DNA of 64,000 bases from Arminella tubonensis (GTDB taxonomy: Bacteria; Pseudomonadota; Alphaproteobacteria; Rhizobiales; Rhizobiaceae): positions 496,001-560,000 of the forward strand of contig NZ_PCDP01000035.1 of the NCBI RefSeq assembly GCF_003240585.1. Direction: 5' to 3'. Under the pieces are notes generated by a model, which was not told the DNA's origin, did not search any database, and saw only the letters and a program-made list of their open reading frames with translations. The number at the start of each line of letters is the position of its first letter. Position 1 is the first letter of the stretch. A program made the position numbers and the translations under genes. Positions 1-8,472 of the stretch are shown piece after piece.

Positions 1-487
1 TGGTATCACTGCCAAAACGAGTGACGGGATTCTCGGGGTTCGAAGGACTGTAGAGATTGAGAAGATCGCTCGCCGCCTGCCCAGTCGACAGGAGCTGGGC
101 GAGATCAAAATTCTCTTTCACCGAGGTCGGATCATAGATCTCCCGCGCCTTCAGAAAGCGAACGACGTTCATGCGCGTTATGGCTTCGTTCTGGGTGAGA
201 TCGCCCTCCGCAAGCGGCTGTTTTATCTCAAGAAACCCGGTCGTCTTGTCGACTTCGATGACATAGGGCTCGAAGCTCTTGAGCGGCAGGAGCAGCACGA
301 GACAGGCCATCGCCATACCGGCCAGGGCCGCGTTGATGACTGCTATAATCCATGCGATTGTCCGGGAGCGCTTGACGAGACGTATGACGTCGTTTTCCCA
401 TCGGACTGCCTCGCTGAAATAACGCCGATCCGGCCCTGACTCGGAGCCGCTGTCGTCGCTTCTGACGGTTGAATCTGTCACTTTCAT
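1..487 (-). CDS. virB8: VirB8-like type IV secretion protein (5' part; runs off window)
   Basis: Reading leftwards from an ATG at 487 gives about 162 residues with no stop before the window edge. The protein starts with a short charged cytoplasmic tail containing RRYFSEAVRWENDVIRLVK. One hydrophobic segment follows (about residues 37-62) and then a periplasmic stretch with EPYVIEVDKTTG and NVVRFLKAREIYDP. This is the layout of VirB8, the inner-membrane scaffold of type IV secretion systems (about 230-240 aa, so roughly a third is missing). No virB6/virB7-like gene precedes it, so it appears to be the first gene of its transcript. A TrbF-type conjugation homologue is the main alternative. Confidence 0.75.
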   Translation of the reverse strand, partial: MKVTDSTVRSDDSGSESGPDRRYFSEAVRWENDVIRLVKRSRTIAWIIAVINAALAGMAMACLVLLLPLKSFEPYVIEVDKTTGFLEIKQPLAEGDLTQNEAITRMNVVRFLKAREIYDPTSVKENFDLAQLLSTGQAASDLLNLYSPSNPENPVTRFGSDT

Positions 488-933
488 CACAATTGATGAC
501 ACTCACGAAATGAATTGGTTACAAAAACTGCAATTAAAAAAAATCAGAGAATATCTTGGAATCGATCCTTACAGGAACTATCGGGGACGTTGCAATGGCA
601 AAATTGAGCTGCGCAGGGCTGATCTCCGGAACAACTATCCCGCTATGATAGCAAACTATCCGAGCGCACGGGCACTTCAGGCAAACGGCAGCTTTGGCGT
701 GCGTGGTTGATTTTGATCCTTTCGATCGCTTTGTTCGGCATAAGGCCCAAAGATCTTCGGCTCTGGTATCTACATTCACTTTCCATAATACAACTTAAGA
801 GTTCCGATATTGGACTTTCTCGGTTTAGGTATATTTCAAGTGAAAATATTCGTGCCGACCTCGCGACCTGTTGTGAATATCGTAAGAACTGTGGATGCTT
901 CCCTTGTCGAAGTCTCGGACCCGGTCGGGGCAC
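488..933. other. Gene-poor, AT-richer intergenic stretch
   Basis: About 445 bases lie between the virB8 start and the end of the leftward channel gene. The first 60 bases are A-rich, and composition is clearly more AT-rich than the flanking genes. Short open frames exist on both strands (for example 510-710) but none has a recognisable motif, a good ribosome binding site or the GC3 bias of neighbouring genes. It probably holds the virB8 promoter. Confidence 0.5.
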
Positions 934-2166
934 TCAGCGCTTCTCGCCAAGATAGCGAAACAGAGTCTGCTTCCATTTCTCGTCATGGATGGCTTCGAGT
1001 ATGGCGACGTCGATAGCCTTGCGATATCGGCTGCCGGTCGGCATGGCCATGCCATAGCTCTGCGGTTCGAAGACCGCGTCGAGCACCTGCACGCTTCCGG
1101 AAAACTGCTGCTCCACGGTCCAGGAGAGCAACGGCTTGTCATAGACGAAGGCGTCGATCCTGCCGGCCTCCAACGCCTTCAGGCCGTCCTGAACCTTTTC
1201 GAAGTTGCGATGCTTGATGCGCTCGCCGTCCAGGAAGCCGATGGTCGCCGAACCCGTCACCGCACCGACGCGCACCGTCGGCAAGTCTTCGACCCCGTTG
1301 ACCAGTCCCCGTATCTGGCGCGTTGTCAGGGCCGAGGTGACGCTGGCGGTAAAGACGGCGATGGTGATGATCGAGACGACCATCCAGACGATGGCAAGGA
1401 TCCGTCCCCCAAGCGTCTTCGGCCCGCGATGGCCGGTGCTTGCCTGCGTCATCGCCTCGGCCGACCACCAGATGCTGGCACCAAGGCCCTTGACCGCGCC
1501 GCCGCCAAAATCCTCGTTGTGCCGATGTTCGAACAGCCAGATCAAGGCGCCCACCGCAAGCGAGATGCCGATAAGGGCGCCCGCTGCCTGAAGGAAGCCG
1601 AAGGAGGTCATCGTCCGAACGATTTCGCGCCAGATCGAGGCGCTCTTGACCGAGACCGCGATGCCAAGGCCGGTATCGTAGAACGGCTGCGAGAAATCGA
1701 CAATACGTTCCCGCTCGGCCGTGATGGTGATCGCCGCAACCGAAAGATCGTAGCTGCCTTTCGACGTCGCTTCGACCAGGCTCTGCGCTGAGGGTTCTTC
1801 GACCCAGTGAAACTTCAGGCCAAGCGTCTGCGCGATCTGCGTCCAGAGATCGATCGAGATTCCGGTCCAGTTGCCATCCGGCCCCTTCATCGCGAAGGGC
1901 GGCGCCTCCTTCGTACCGACCACAAGTTCGCGATCCGGGAATACGGCACGGCTCGCCTGATCCCCGGCATCCGCCGAACTTGGCCCCGAAGCGGAAGGGT
2001 CATCCTGAGCAACAGCCACTGGCACCAAAACGGTCATCGCACCAAGCATCAGCACGAGAAGCAAACAGATCCGCGTCAGCATGCGATTCACACGGGCGCA
2101 CTTCCCGGCGTCGGCCATGGATATCGCGAGCCTTGCCATACCGATCCCAGACACGCTGTCATCCAT
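934..2166 (-). CDS. Prokaryotic ionotropic glutamate receptor-like channel/binding protein
   Basis: 410 aa. A hydrophobic signal segment (about 30-53) is followed by a type-3 periplasmic binding lobe (about 78-185, with VVGTKEAPPFAM and ITAERERIVDFSQPFYDTG). Then come a membrane helix (about 190-212), a re-entrant-like loop (ASIWWSAEAMTQASTGHRGP, 230-249), a second helix (255-280) and the second binding lobe to the C terminus. Lobe-M1-P-M2-lobe is the architecture of GluR0-type bacterial receptors. The K+ filter TVGYG is not present; TQASTGHRG stands at that place, so selectivity is unknown. Internal Met codons at residues 10, 17 and 29 are possible starts; Met29 (2082) would put the signal peptide at the N terminus. 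Confidence 0.8.
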   Translation of the reverse strand: MDDSVSGIGMARLAISMADAGKCARVNRMLTRICLLLVLMLGAMTVLVPVAVAQDDPSASGPSSADAGDQASRAVFPDRELVVGTKEAPPFAMKGPDGNWTGISIDLWTQIAQTLGLKFHWVEEPSAQSLVEATSKGSYDLSVAAITITAERERIVDFSQPFYDTGLGIAVSVKSASIWREIVRTMTSFGFLQAAGALIGISLAVGALIWLFEHRHNEDFGGGAVKGLGASIWWSAEAMTQASTGHRGPKTLGGRILAIVWMVVSIITIAVFTASVTSALTTRQIRGLVNGVEDLPTVRVGAVTGSATIGFLDGERIKHRNFEKVQDGLKALEAGRIDAFVYDKPLLSWTVEQQFSGSVQVLDAVFEPQSYGMAMPTGSRYRKAIDVAILEAIHDEKWKQTLFRYLGEKR

Positions 2167-2405
2167 TGGCGTTCCCGACCGAAATAAATATGAGATTCAC
2201 CTTATATAGACGGCTGTTTTCGGTAAACCCCGGGCCGGATTGGCAGCACAAGCCTCCGCCCACCGGCTTTCTCCGGCTCGGACGACACTGAATATTGAAC
2301 GGGCGAGCAGCAAACTGCCACTTTCATTCTCACCGGAGACATTGTCTATTTCCGTCTGAAGCGCGATGTTCGCACCGGATTGATCCGCACCGATGAGGAT
2401 TTACG

Positions 2406-2897
2406 ATGAGCTGTTTCCCGCGTTTTTCAATGCGCTCGACGACGCGGATGGCACTGTCGGCAGCGTTGCTCGGCTTTGTGGTGTCCGATGCGGCGGCGCA
2501 GTCCCCGACGTGCTGGTCGTTGCTTCAGAGCAAATTCGGACCGGAGATCAAGCGCTCTGTCGACGAGGCCAACCCATGTGAAAAAATGCCGGGCGGCTTC
2601 GATCACAAGGACCGTTTCGACGTGACCGGCTTCGATCTCTGCACCGCGCCGAACGGTGTCACCATCAATGCGCATGCAAGCCTTGCCTGCAAATCGGGCC
2701 ACGGCATTATTCAGGCGAGCGTCAGCGGCAAGCTGGACGCCTCCGTCACGCTTGATGTGGGAGCGTGCAAGATCACCGACAGCCACATCGCCATCAGCGG
2801 CGACGTCGGCAAGTATCTCGGCGAACTGGGGCAGATGCAGGAATTGGCACGCGCTTTTGCGCAAAAGAAGATTTCGGAGATTTGCGGTCCGCATTGA
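2406..2897 (+). CDS. Small secreted protein of unknown function
   Basis: 163 aa. The N terminus carries basic residues and a hydrophobic core ending in DAAAQ, a plausible signal peptidase I site near residue 32, so the mature protein is likely periplasmic. The mature part is rich in Gly and Ser and contains several cysteines (SPTCWSLL, NPCEKMPGG, DLCTAPNG, LACKSGHG, GACKITD, EICGPH), suggesting disulfides. No family was recognised. The gene stands alone between divergent and convergent neighbours. Met9 and Met15 are alternative starts that keep the signal peptide. Confidence 0.6.
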   Translation: MSCFPRFSMRSTTRMALSAALLGFVVSDAAAQSPTCWSLLQSKFGPEIKRSVDEANPCEKMPGGFDHKDRFDVTGFDLCTAPNGVTINAHASLACKSGHGIIQASVSGKLDASVTLDVGACKITDSHIAISGDVGKYLGELGQMQELARAFAQKKISEICGPH

Positions 2898-2942
2898 ACG
2901 ATGAGCACCGGCCCCGGAAGAGGTCCGCGCCGGTGTCTTGGA

Positions 2943-3791
2943 CTAATCGGCCTTCGGCCGGTTTCTCAGCGCCTCGGCCTCGGCATAGAATTTCTTTTCC
3001 CATTCCTTGTGGTTGTCGAGACCCTCGCGGATGAAGGGGGTGAAGATCGCCAGGTTCATCAGCATCCAGTTGACGAAGCGCGCCGGGAATTTCAGCGGCT
3101 TGACGAAGTCGACGAACAGCACGACGCGGGTCTTGTCCGTATGGTTCCAGGCTTCGTGCTCATAGGCATCGTCGAACACCAGCGCCTTGCCCTCCTGCCA
3201 GTGGCAGATCTGGTCCTTGACCCGAATGGCAAGCTTGTCCGCCGGTTCCGGCACGATCAATCCGAGATGCAGCCGCAGCACGCCGTTGTAAGGCCCGCGA
3301 TGCGCAGGCAGGTGCTTGCCCGGTTCGAAGATCGAGAACATCGCCGTCTTCAGGCCCGGAATTTTCTGCACGGCGCGCCAGGTTTCCGGGCAGGCGCGAA
3401 TGTTCTGTTCGGATTTCACCCCAAAACCGACCAGGAAGAATGTCTTCCAGCCGGAATCGGTGGAGATCGTCTTCACATCGGTCGAGATATCCTGAAACGT
3501 CGGCAACTCACTCTGGCGGACGAGAACACGCTCGAGCTCGCTGCGGATGGCCGGCCATTCCTTCTCGACATCGGCGACCCAGGGAAAGGTCGCATTGTCA
3601 TAGACCGGCGGGTTGCCGAGCTTGGCATACTTGAGATTGAGACCTTCGGCCCAGGCGACGATCCCCATGAAAAAGCGCGTCAGCGCGCTCGGGCGATCCA
3701 TCGGTGCAATACCGGTGGTGCCGAAATTCTGATCAGGCGAGGAGGGCTTTGGGCTTGTGGGAGCAGAGGCATCCATGGGGAATTCCGTCAT
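2943..3791 (-). CDS. Aspartyl/asparaginyl beta-hydroxylase-type dioxygenase (LpxO-like)
   Basis: About 282 aa. The C-terminal half has the Fe(II)/2-oxoglutarate dioxygenase core of the AspH/LpxO family: FEPGKHLPAHRGPYNG, then LHLGLIVPE and a second histidine block VFDDAYEHEAWNHTDKTRVVL. The conserved HRGPYNG and the H-E-x-W-N region would supply the iron and co-substrate ligands. A hydrophobic stretch near the C terminus (NWMLMNLAIFTPFI) fits membrane association. LpxO enzymes 2-hydroxylate a secondary acyl chain of lipid A; this role is inferred from family resemblance. The frame extends to 3839 upstream; the ATG at 3791 is preceded by GAAAG. The ATG at 3776 is also possible. Confidence 0.75.
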   Translation of the reverse strand: MTEFPMDASAPTSPKPSSPDQNFGTTGIAPMDRPSALTRFFMGIVAWAEGLNLKYAKLGNPPVYDNATFPWVADVEKEWPAIRSELERVLVRQSELPTFQDISTDVKTISTDSGWKTFFLVGFGVKSEQNIRACPETWRAVQKIPGLKTAMFSIFEPGKHLPAHRGPYNGVLRLHLGLIVPEPADKLAIRVKDQICHWQEGKALVFDDAYEHEAWNHTDKTRVVLFVDFVKPLKFPARFVNWMLMNLAIFTPFIREGLDNHKEWEKKFYAEAEALRNRPKAD

Positions 3792-4085
3792 GTTCTTTCG
3801 ATCGATACGTAAGCTGTGACTGCTGGACAGTTCGGCCAAACGAGGTATTCCTTGCTCGGCTCAATAAAGATTATGCATTGTCCGGGCTTGTCTCCGCAAG
3901 AAGCGCTTCCCGAAATATCCATTGCGTCTCGAATCAGCGACCGGGCAAACCGGCCGAAACGCATTGAATTTCGTGAAAGGCGAACTTGAAACGGGCGGTA
4001 TTGTGGCGAACCAACTTTTGTCGCACCGGAAATTGCCGAAGACGTGAGTATCTCACCTAGGAGCGTCGTGGCACAAATACCGAAC

Positions 4086-5186
4086 TCAGCTCATTCTGAT
4101 CTTCGCAAGCAGCAGGGACAGTTCCGACTGCCGGTTGGTCTCCGTCTTGCGGTATATCGCCTTCAGGTGGGCGCGCGCCGTCTCGTAGCTGATGCTGCGA
4201 CTTGCGGCGATCTCGTGCAAGCTCATCCCCTGCGCCAACAATTGGGCGATTTCGGCCTCGGCCCGCGTGAGCCCGAAAAGTTTGTTCAGCGTTCCTGGCC
4301 GCTGTTGGACCCTTTCCTCCGGATCCTCGATCACGGCGACAGCGCAGGAATGGGAGAAAATGTCCTGCACATCGCCGCAGACCCGCTGGATACGGGCGAT
4401 CAGCGGACGCTTCCCGACCCTCGTCAACAACAGGACCCCGTCCTCATCCGCCTCGAATGAAACGTTCGGCCCGAGAACGGATTTCAGGCGCCGGTTGAAT
4501 GCTGCGGCATCCTCTCCGCAGGCTGGGCGCAATTCGCCCTTGGTGATCTGAAGATCGGCGCCGAGTAGCGCTTTCGCCTTCTCGTTAATCGTCGTCACCA
4601 TTCCCAGCCGATCGAAAAAAATGCAGGCGACATTGGCGATTTCAAATGCGGCCGACATGCCGCTGACCGTGCTTGCCGAAATGTCGCGCATCATTGCCGC
4701 GGAGATCATGAGCTTTTGCCTTATGTGCTGCAGGATGACCGCTTCCTCGCGGTCGAACGGGCCTTCGTGGATTTGCCGATGCAGGACGAAAGCAAGGAGA
4801 TCTTCACCTGACGAAAAGCCGACCATCGCCGTCCAGCGCAGGCCGAACTCGACCTGCGCCCGGTAATAGTCGAGAGTGTCGAATTGTTCCGCCGAAGCAT
4901 AATCCTGTTCGAGGATGACACCCACCCGCTTGAGCAATGGCACTTGAAGGACACGGAAATCCCGTTCGTGCCACTCGTCCCCGAAGTAGCACTCCATCGC
5001 CGGTTTGAGGCTTTCGGTCTCGATGATGCTGCCGAGGAGGCGACCCGCGATCGGAACGATGTTGACGCCATAGGAGCCGCTCGCCGCCGAAACCTTTTCA
5101 ATGACGGATGGCCATTGCGACGGGTTTAGCGCCGCTGTAAAAAACTCATCGGATATGTGATCGAGCAACTGCACGTCGAAACGCAT
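4086..5186 (-). CDS. LuxR-family transcriptional regulator with HTH at C terminus
   Basis: 366 aa. The last 65 residues form a LuxR-type helix-turn-helix: LFGLTRAEAEIAQLLAQGMS, then HEIAASRSISYETARAHLKAIYRKT. The 300-residue N-terminal part matches no sensor domain that I recognise. It contains a possible PAS-like middle section (FEIANVACIFFDRLGMVTTINEKAKALLG). Neither an autoinducer-binding domain nor a receiver with a phosphoacceptor Asp was seen. It is a monocistronic leftward gene with a 309-base upstream region, and its target genes are not evident from context. Confidence 0.75.
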   Translation of the reverse strand: MRFDVQLLDHISDEFFTAALNPSQWPSVIEKVSAASGSYGVNIVPIAGRLLGSIIETESLKPAMECYFGDEWHERDFRVLQVPLLKRVGVILEQDYASAEQFDTLDYYRAQVEFGLRWTAMVGFSSGEDLLAFVLHRQIHEGPFDREEAVILQHIRQKLMISAAMMRDISASTVSGMSAAFEIANVACIFFDRLGMVTTINEKAKALLGADLQITKGELRPACGEDAAAFNRRLKSVLGPNVSFEADEDGVLLLTRVGKRPLIARIQRVCGDVQDIFSHSCAVAVIEDPEERVQQRPGTLNKLFGLTRAEAEIAQLLAQGMSLHEIAASRSISYETARAHLKAIYRKTETNRQSELSLLLAKIRMS

Positions 5187-5495
5187 CAGCTTCGATCCTC
5201 AAGCGTCAGCGCCTGCCACGAACATCGCTTCATGCACGCCTTTCCGAATATCTCCGTCGACGCCGCGTTTACCCGGTTTCTTTCAGCTCAGGCAAGAAAC
5301 GTCGTGCTTCATCAGAGCACCATAACGAGAAATACTGACTTTTTGCATACGTATAATGACGTACGCGTTTGGAGATTCGGAATATACGTAAAATGATGAA
5401 GTTTTGAACTCGAATTCACGTACCTTGCAAAGCAACACGGCCGCCAGATGGCGGCCGCTTAATCGTTTTACTTCGAAGCTCGCCCAGCGTCGCAA
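5187..5495. other. Intergenic region between luxR-type gene and thuB
   Basis: 309 bases without a credible gene. It should hold the promoter of the leftward LuxR-type gene. At 5341-5375 there is an AT-rich stretch with near-symmetrical TACGTA/GTACG elements, a possible operator, but no clean palindrome. The thuB-proximal end carries the hairpin listed separately. Confidence 0.4.
5438..5457 (-). terminator. GC-rich hairpin downstream of thuB
   Basis: Perfect 8-bp stem CGGCCGCC/GGCGGCCG with a four-base loop, about 40 bases beyond the thuB stop on the leftward strand. It is followed on that strand by TGTTGCTTTG, a weak T-tract. It is a plausible thuAB terminator. Confidence 0.55.
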
Positions 5496-6539
5496 TCAGA
5501 CCTTGAGCTCGCGCCGCTCCCTTTCCGTGACCATGGCAAGGTCGAGAACCTTCTGCAGGTTTGCGGCATGGCGAAAATTCGGATCCTGCGGGACGCCGGT
5601 CGCCACCGCCTCGGCAAAACGCTGGTAGTTGGTTGGCACCGGCGGCACCTCGATCGTTGTCCAGATCGCACTTTCCGCGTCCTCCCCGAGGCAGCCGCGC
5701 AGCTCGGATTCACCCGGCCGATGCGTAATTTCAAGGCCACCGCGCTCGCCGTAGATCCGCAATTTCAGCTCGTTCAGGTGACCCGTCGCCCAGCGGCTGG
5801 CATGCACGACGCCGAGCGCGCCGTTGGCGAAATCGACGGACATCGTAAAGCTGTCATTGGCATCGAGCATATATTCGCCGATCTGCCCGCCAGGCGCTTT
5901 GTTGAATGTTTTCAACCGCGCGAAGACATGGTCGATATCAGTCGCTGCGCCATAGGCCGCGAAATCGAGAATGTGGATACCGATATCGCCGAGCACGCCG
6001 TTGGACCCATGTCCGGTCGACAGCCGCCACAGCCATGTTGATTCGCTGCGCCAGTCGCCCCAGGCCTTGGAGACCAGCCAGCTTTGCAGATAGGACGCCT
6101 CGACATGCTTGACGGTGCCGATCTCGCCGGCGATCACCATTTCGCGCGCCCGCTGCAGCGGAGCCACGTTGCGGTAGGTCAGGTTCACCATGTTGATGAC
6201 GCCTGCCCGTTCGGCAGCCTCCGTCATCTCCAGCGCTTTCTCGTAGTTTTCAGCTAGGGGCTTTTCGCAAAGCACATGCTTGCCGGCCACAAGCAGCGGC
6301 AGCGTCGTCGGATGGTGGGCGCGATCCGGCGTCACATTCGTCGCCGCATCGAAATCGCCCCAGGCGATGGCCTCGTCAAGCGACAGAAATCGCTTCTCGA
6401 TATTGAACTTGTCGGCAAAAGCGGCGAGCCGGTTGACATCCGTATCGACGGCGCCAACGATTTCGACCCCGTCGATTTGGCTGAAATGGTCGACCTGGTT
6501 CTTCGCCATGCCGCCGGTTCCAATGATGATCAGACGCAT
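5496..6539 (-). CDS. thuB: Gfo/Idh/MocA-family oxidoreductase (ThuB-like)
   Basis: 347 aa. The N-terminal Rossmann fold starts IIGTGGMAKNQVDHF, the dinucleotide-binding loop. The EKPLAENYEKALEM motif (VLCEKPL) is the family signature carrying the catalytic-site lysine. The C-terminal domain is an alpha/beta sheet with HVEASYLQSW and ILDFAAYG. It lies 9 bases behind thuA in the same direction. In Sinorhizobium thuA and thuB are paired and needed for catabolism of trehalose and related disaccharides through 3-keto intermediates; assignment here rests on the pairing and on ThuA. Confidence 0.8.
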   Translation of the reverse strand: MRLIIIGTGGMAKNQVDHFSQIDGVEIVGAVDTDVNRLAAFADKFNIEKRFLSLDEAIAWGDFDAATNVTPDRAHHPTTLPLLVAGKHVLCEKPLAENYEKALEMTEAAERAGVINMVNLTYRNVAPLQRAREMVIAGEIGTVKHVEASYLQSWLVSKAWGDWRSESTWLWRLSTGHGSNGVLGDIGIHILDFAAYGAATDIDHVFARLKTFNKAPGGQIGEYMLDANDSFTMSVDFANGALGVVHASRWATGHLNELKLRIYGERGGLEITHRPGESELRGCLGEDAESAIWTTIEVPPVPTNYQRFAEAVATGVPQDPNFRHAANLQKVLDLAMVTERERRELKV

Positions 6540-6548
6540 TCATGAGCC

Positions 6549-7334
6549 TCAGCGATAACCGGCTTCGCCGGACTGGTGCAGTTTCGGGCCGCGCTCGACG
6601 ATCGGCTCCAGCGCCTTCTCGACCGGCACATTCGGCGCATCATGGATCGAAGTCTGGGTCCCGAGCGGGTTATGCGCCCACTTGACCGAATTTATCAGCA
6701 CCTTTTTGACGTTGGCATCATGGTAGGTCGGATAGGTTTCATGCCCCGGACGGAAATAGAAGATGTTGCCGGCGCCGCGGCGCCACGTCATCCCCGAACG
6801 GAACACTTCGCCGCCCTGGAACCAGGAGATGAACACCGTCTCCAGCGGCTCGGGCACGGAGAACTGCTCCCCGTACATCTCTTCATTCTCGAGTACGAAA
6901 TTCTCGTCCAGCCCCGCGGCGATCGGATGGCGCGGATTGATGACCCATAGGCGCTCACGCTCACCGGCCTCGCGCCATTTCAAAGCACAGGGCGTGCCCA
7001 TCAGCCGCTTGAAGATCTTCGAGAAGTGGCCGGAATGCAAGACGATCAGCCCCATACCTTCCCACACGCGCTTGGCAACGCGCTCGACGATTTCGTCGTC
7101 GACAGCGCCGTGATCCTTGTGACCCCACCATAGGAGAACGTCGGTATCCCTGAGACGAGCTTCGCTCAGGCCATGCTCAGGCTCCTGCAACGTCGCGGTC
7201 GTGGCATCGATACCTTCGTCCGAGTTCAGGGCCTTGGCGATAGTCGTGTGCATCCCTTCAGGATAGATTCCGGCTACGACCTCATTGGTCTGCTCATGAA
7301 TATTCTCCCCCCAGACGACGGTGCGGATTGCCAT
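6549..7334 (-). CDS. thuA: ThuA trehalose-utilisation protein
   Basis: 261 aa, the usual ThuA length. Family hallmarks are visible: [15 protein letters not shown] at the N terminus, [45 protein letters not shown] and [18 protein letters not shown]. ThuA adopts a glutamine-amidotransferase-like fold and acts with ThuB in disaccharide catabolism. It is the first gene of a two-gene leftward operon, with a perfect LacI-type palindrome 46 bases upstream of its ATG. The classical thuEFGK transporter is not adjacent, so the pair is either separately placed or serves the sugar operon at 8.6-14.9 kb. Confidence 0.88.
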   Translation of the reverse strand: MAIRTVVWGENIHEQTNEVVAGIYPEGMHTTIAKALNSDEGIDATTATLQEPEHGLSEARLRDTDVLLWWGHKDHGAVDDEIVERVAKRVWEGMGLIVLHSGHFSKIFKRLMGTPCALKWREAGERERLWVINPRHPIAAGLDENFVLENEEMYGEQFSVPEPLETVFISWFQGGEVFRSGMTWRRGAGNIFYFRPGHETYPTYHDANVKKVLINSVKWAHNPLGTQTSIHDAPNVPVEKALEPIVERGPKLHQSGEAGYR

Positions 7335-7379
7335 GCGATGCTCCTCTGAAAATCATGGCTACATAATGAGTTAGACGAA

Positions 7380-7393
7380 CCAAAGCGCTTTGG
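7380..7393. promoter_or_regulatory. LacI-type operator upstream of thuAB
   Basis: Perfect 14-bp palindrome CCAAAGCGCTTTGG with central CG, 46 bases upstream of the thuA start. A CpG-centred palindrome is typical of LacI/GalR-family sites, and AAAGCGCTTT-like cores are known for rhizobial alpha-glucoside/trehalose regulators. It differs from the operator at 14914, so a different LacI-family protein, not encoded here, probably binds it. Confidence 0.65.
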
Positions 7394-7498
7394 AAAACAG
7401 ATAGCTCTATCGCCCGGTTCGATCTCTCTGACGAAGACATAGAGCGCGGACGGTGATTTGACAAAGGCAAAATTCGACTGATGAAGGCACGGTCGCCC

Positions 7499-7840
7499 TC
7501 AGTGCGAAACGGATTTCGAAAACAGGTTGACGACGAGAACGCCAGCGATGATCAAGGCAAGCCCGATCACTGCAGCGAGATCCAGCTTCTGACGGAAGAA
7601 AACCAGACCGACGACCGAAATCAGCACGATCCCGAGCGCACTCCAGATCGCGTAGGCGATGCCGACAGGGATAGTGCGCAGGGTCAGAGACAGGAAATAG
7701 AACGCTGCCGAATAGCAGACAAGCAGCACGACGACCGGCCAAAACCGGGTAAACTGCTGCGACATCTGCAACGCCGTGGTGCCGATGACCTCCAGCACGA
7801 TCGCGACGCAAAGCATTGCATAAACGGATGCATTGGCCAT
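7499..7840 (-). CDS. Small multidrug resistance (SMR) efflux protein, EmrE/QacE type
   Basis: 113 aa with four predicted membrane helices. The first contains LEVIGTTALQMSQQF, whose Glu at position 17 corresponds to the proton/drug-coupling Glu14 of EmrE. Helix 3 has VGIAYAIWSALGIVLI, matching the conserved YAxWxGxG region. Such proteins work as antiparallel dimers exporting cationic drugs or guanidinium-type compounds. It lies 19 bases behind a TetR-family gene and is presumably co-transcribed and repressed by it. Confidence 0.88.
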   Translation of the reverse strand: MANASVYAMLCVAIVLEVIGTTALQMSQQFTRFWPVVVLLVCYSAAFYFLSLTLRTIPVGIAYAIWSALGIVLISVVGLVFFRQKLDLAAVIGLALIIAGVLVVNLFSKSVSH

Positions 7841-7859
7841 CTGGGTATCTCCTGAAATA

Positions 7860-8423
7860 TTATTTGGTCGAAAGTTCGATCAAGCGCTCGACGAGGCTCT
7901 TTCGAGCATGGTCGTCGCTCTCGTGACAGTCGAGAAGGTCGGCAAGCCAGATCCCGTCGGTTGCGAGCCGGACGACCTGCGCATCGACTGACGAGTCGGT
8001 GCCGATATATTCCTCGCTGCGTTCGCGAACCCAGTCACGCCAGCGCTGCCGCAAACGAGGCTCTGTCAACAATGCCATGGTGACCTGAGCCCAGCCTTTT
8101 ATTTCCTCCGGCTGGTCACGCAGTGCCAGAACCGCACGAAGGTAGCCCCGGGTGAAACGGCCGTGCGGCAAGGGATCGCTTCGCATCCCCTCCTCGATCG
8201 AGGCGTCGAGCTGTTCCAGCAGGCTGTCGAGCAATCCTTCGAGCAGCGCATTCTTATTGGGAAAATGGTGCAGCAATCCGCCCTTGCTCACACCCGAAGC
8301 ACCAGAAACGGCGTCAAGCGTGACGGCCGCCATCCCCTGCTCGGACGCAAGCCGCGCCGCGACCTCCAGCAGTTGCTGGCGGACGAGAACGGGCTGCTTT
8401 CTTCTATGGTGCGCGTCGGACAT
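7860..8423 (-). CDS. TetR-family repressor of the SMR operon
   Basis: 187 aa. The N-terminal TetR helix-turn-helix is clear: RQQLLEVAARLASEQGMAAV, then VSGASGVSKGGLLHHFPNK. The C-terminal half is the helical ligand-binding domain. It is the first gene of a TetR-SMR operon. A palindrome lies in the spacer of its own promoter (8431-8459), which points to autorepression relieved by the drug. The predicted transcription start is within a base or two of the ATG. Confidence 0.87.
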   Translation of the reverse strand: MSDAHHRRKQPVLVRQQLLEVAARLASEQGMAAVTLDAVSGASGVSKGGLLHHFPNKNALLEGLLDSLLEQLDASIEEGMRSDPLPHGRFTRGYLRAVLALRDQPEEIKGWAQVTMALLTEPRLRQRWRDWVRERSEEYIGTDSSVDAQVVRLATDGIWLADLLDCHESDDHARKSLVERLIELSTK

Positions 8424-8430
8424 GCATTAC

Positions 8431-8459
8431 ATAACATACCGTCTGGACGGTTTTGTCAA
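8431..8459 (-). promoter_or_regulatory. Promoter with embedded TetR operator
   Basis: On the leftward strand TTGACA (8459-8454), a 17-base spacer and TGTTAT (8436-8431) form a good sigma-70 promoter. The spacer holds the inverted repeat ACCGTC-N2-GACGGT (8438-8451). The ATG of the TetR gene begins only 7 bases after the -10 box, so the transcript should be leaderless or nearly so. Confidence 0.75.
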
Positions 8460-8472
8460 GATGGATGTCTCG

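Noticed and set aside
510..710. 66-codon open frame in the gap next to virB8
   Set aside because: No family motif, no ribosome binding site and AT-rich codons unlike neighbours; considered as a VirB7-like or regulatory peptide, but it has no lipoprotein signal.
2905..2936. Inverted repeat CACCGGC/GCCGGTG between convergent genes
   Set aside because: Only 7 bp with a 16-base loop and no T-run on either strand; not convincing as a terminator.
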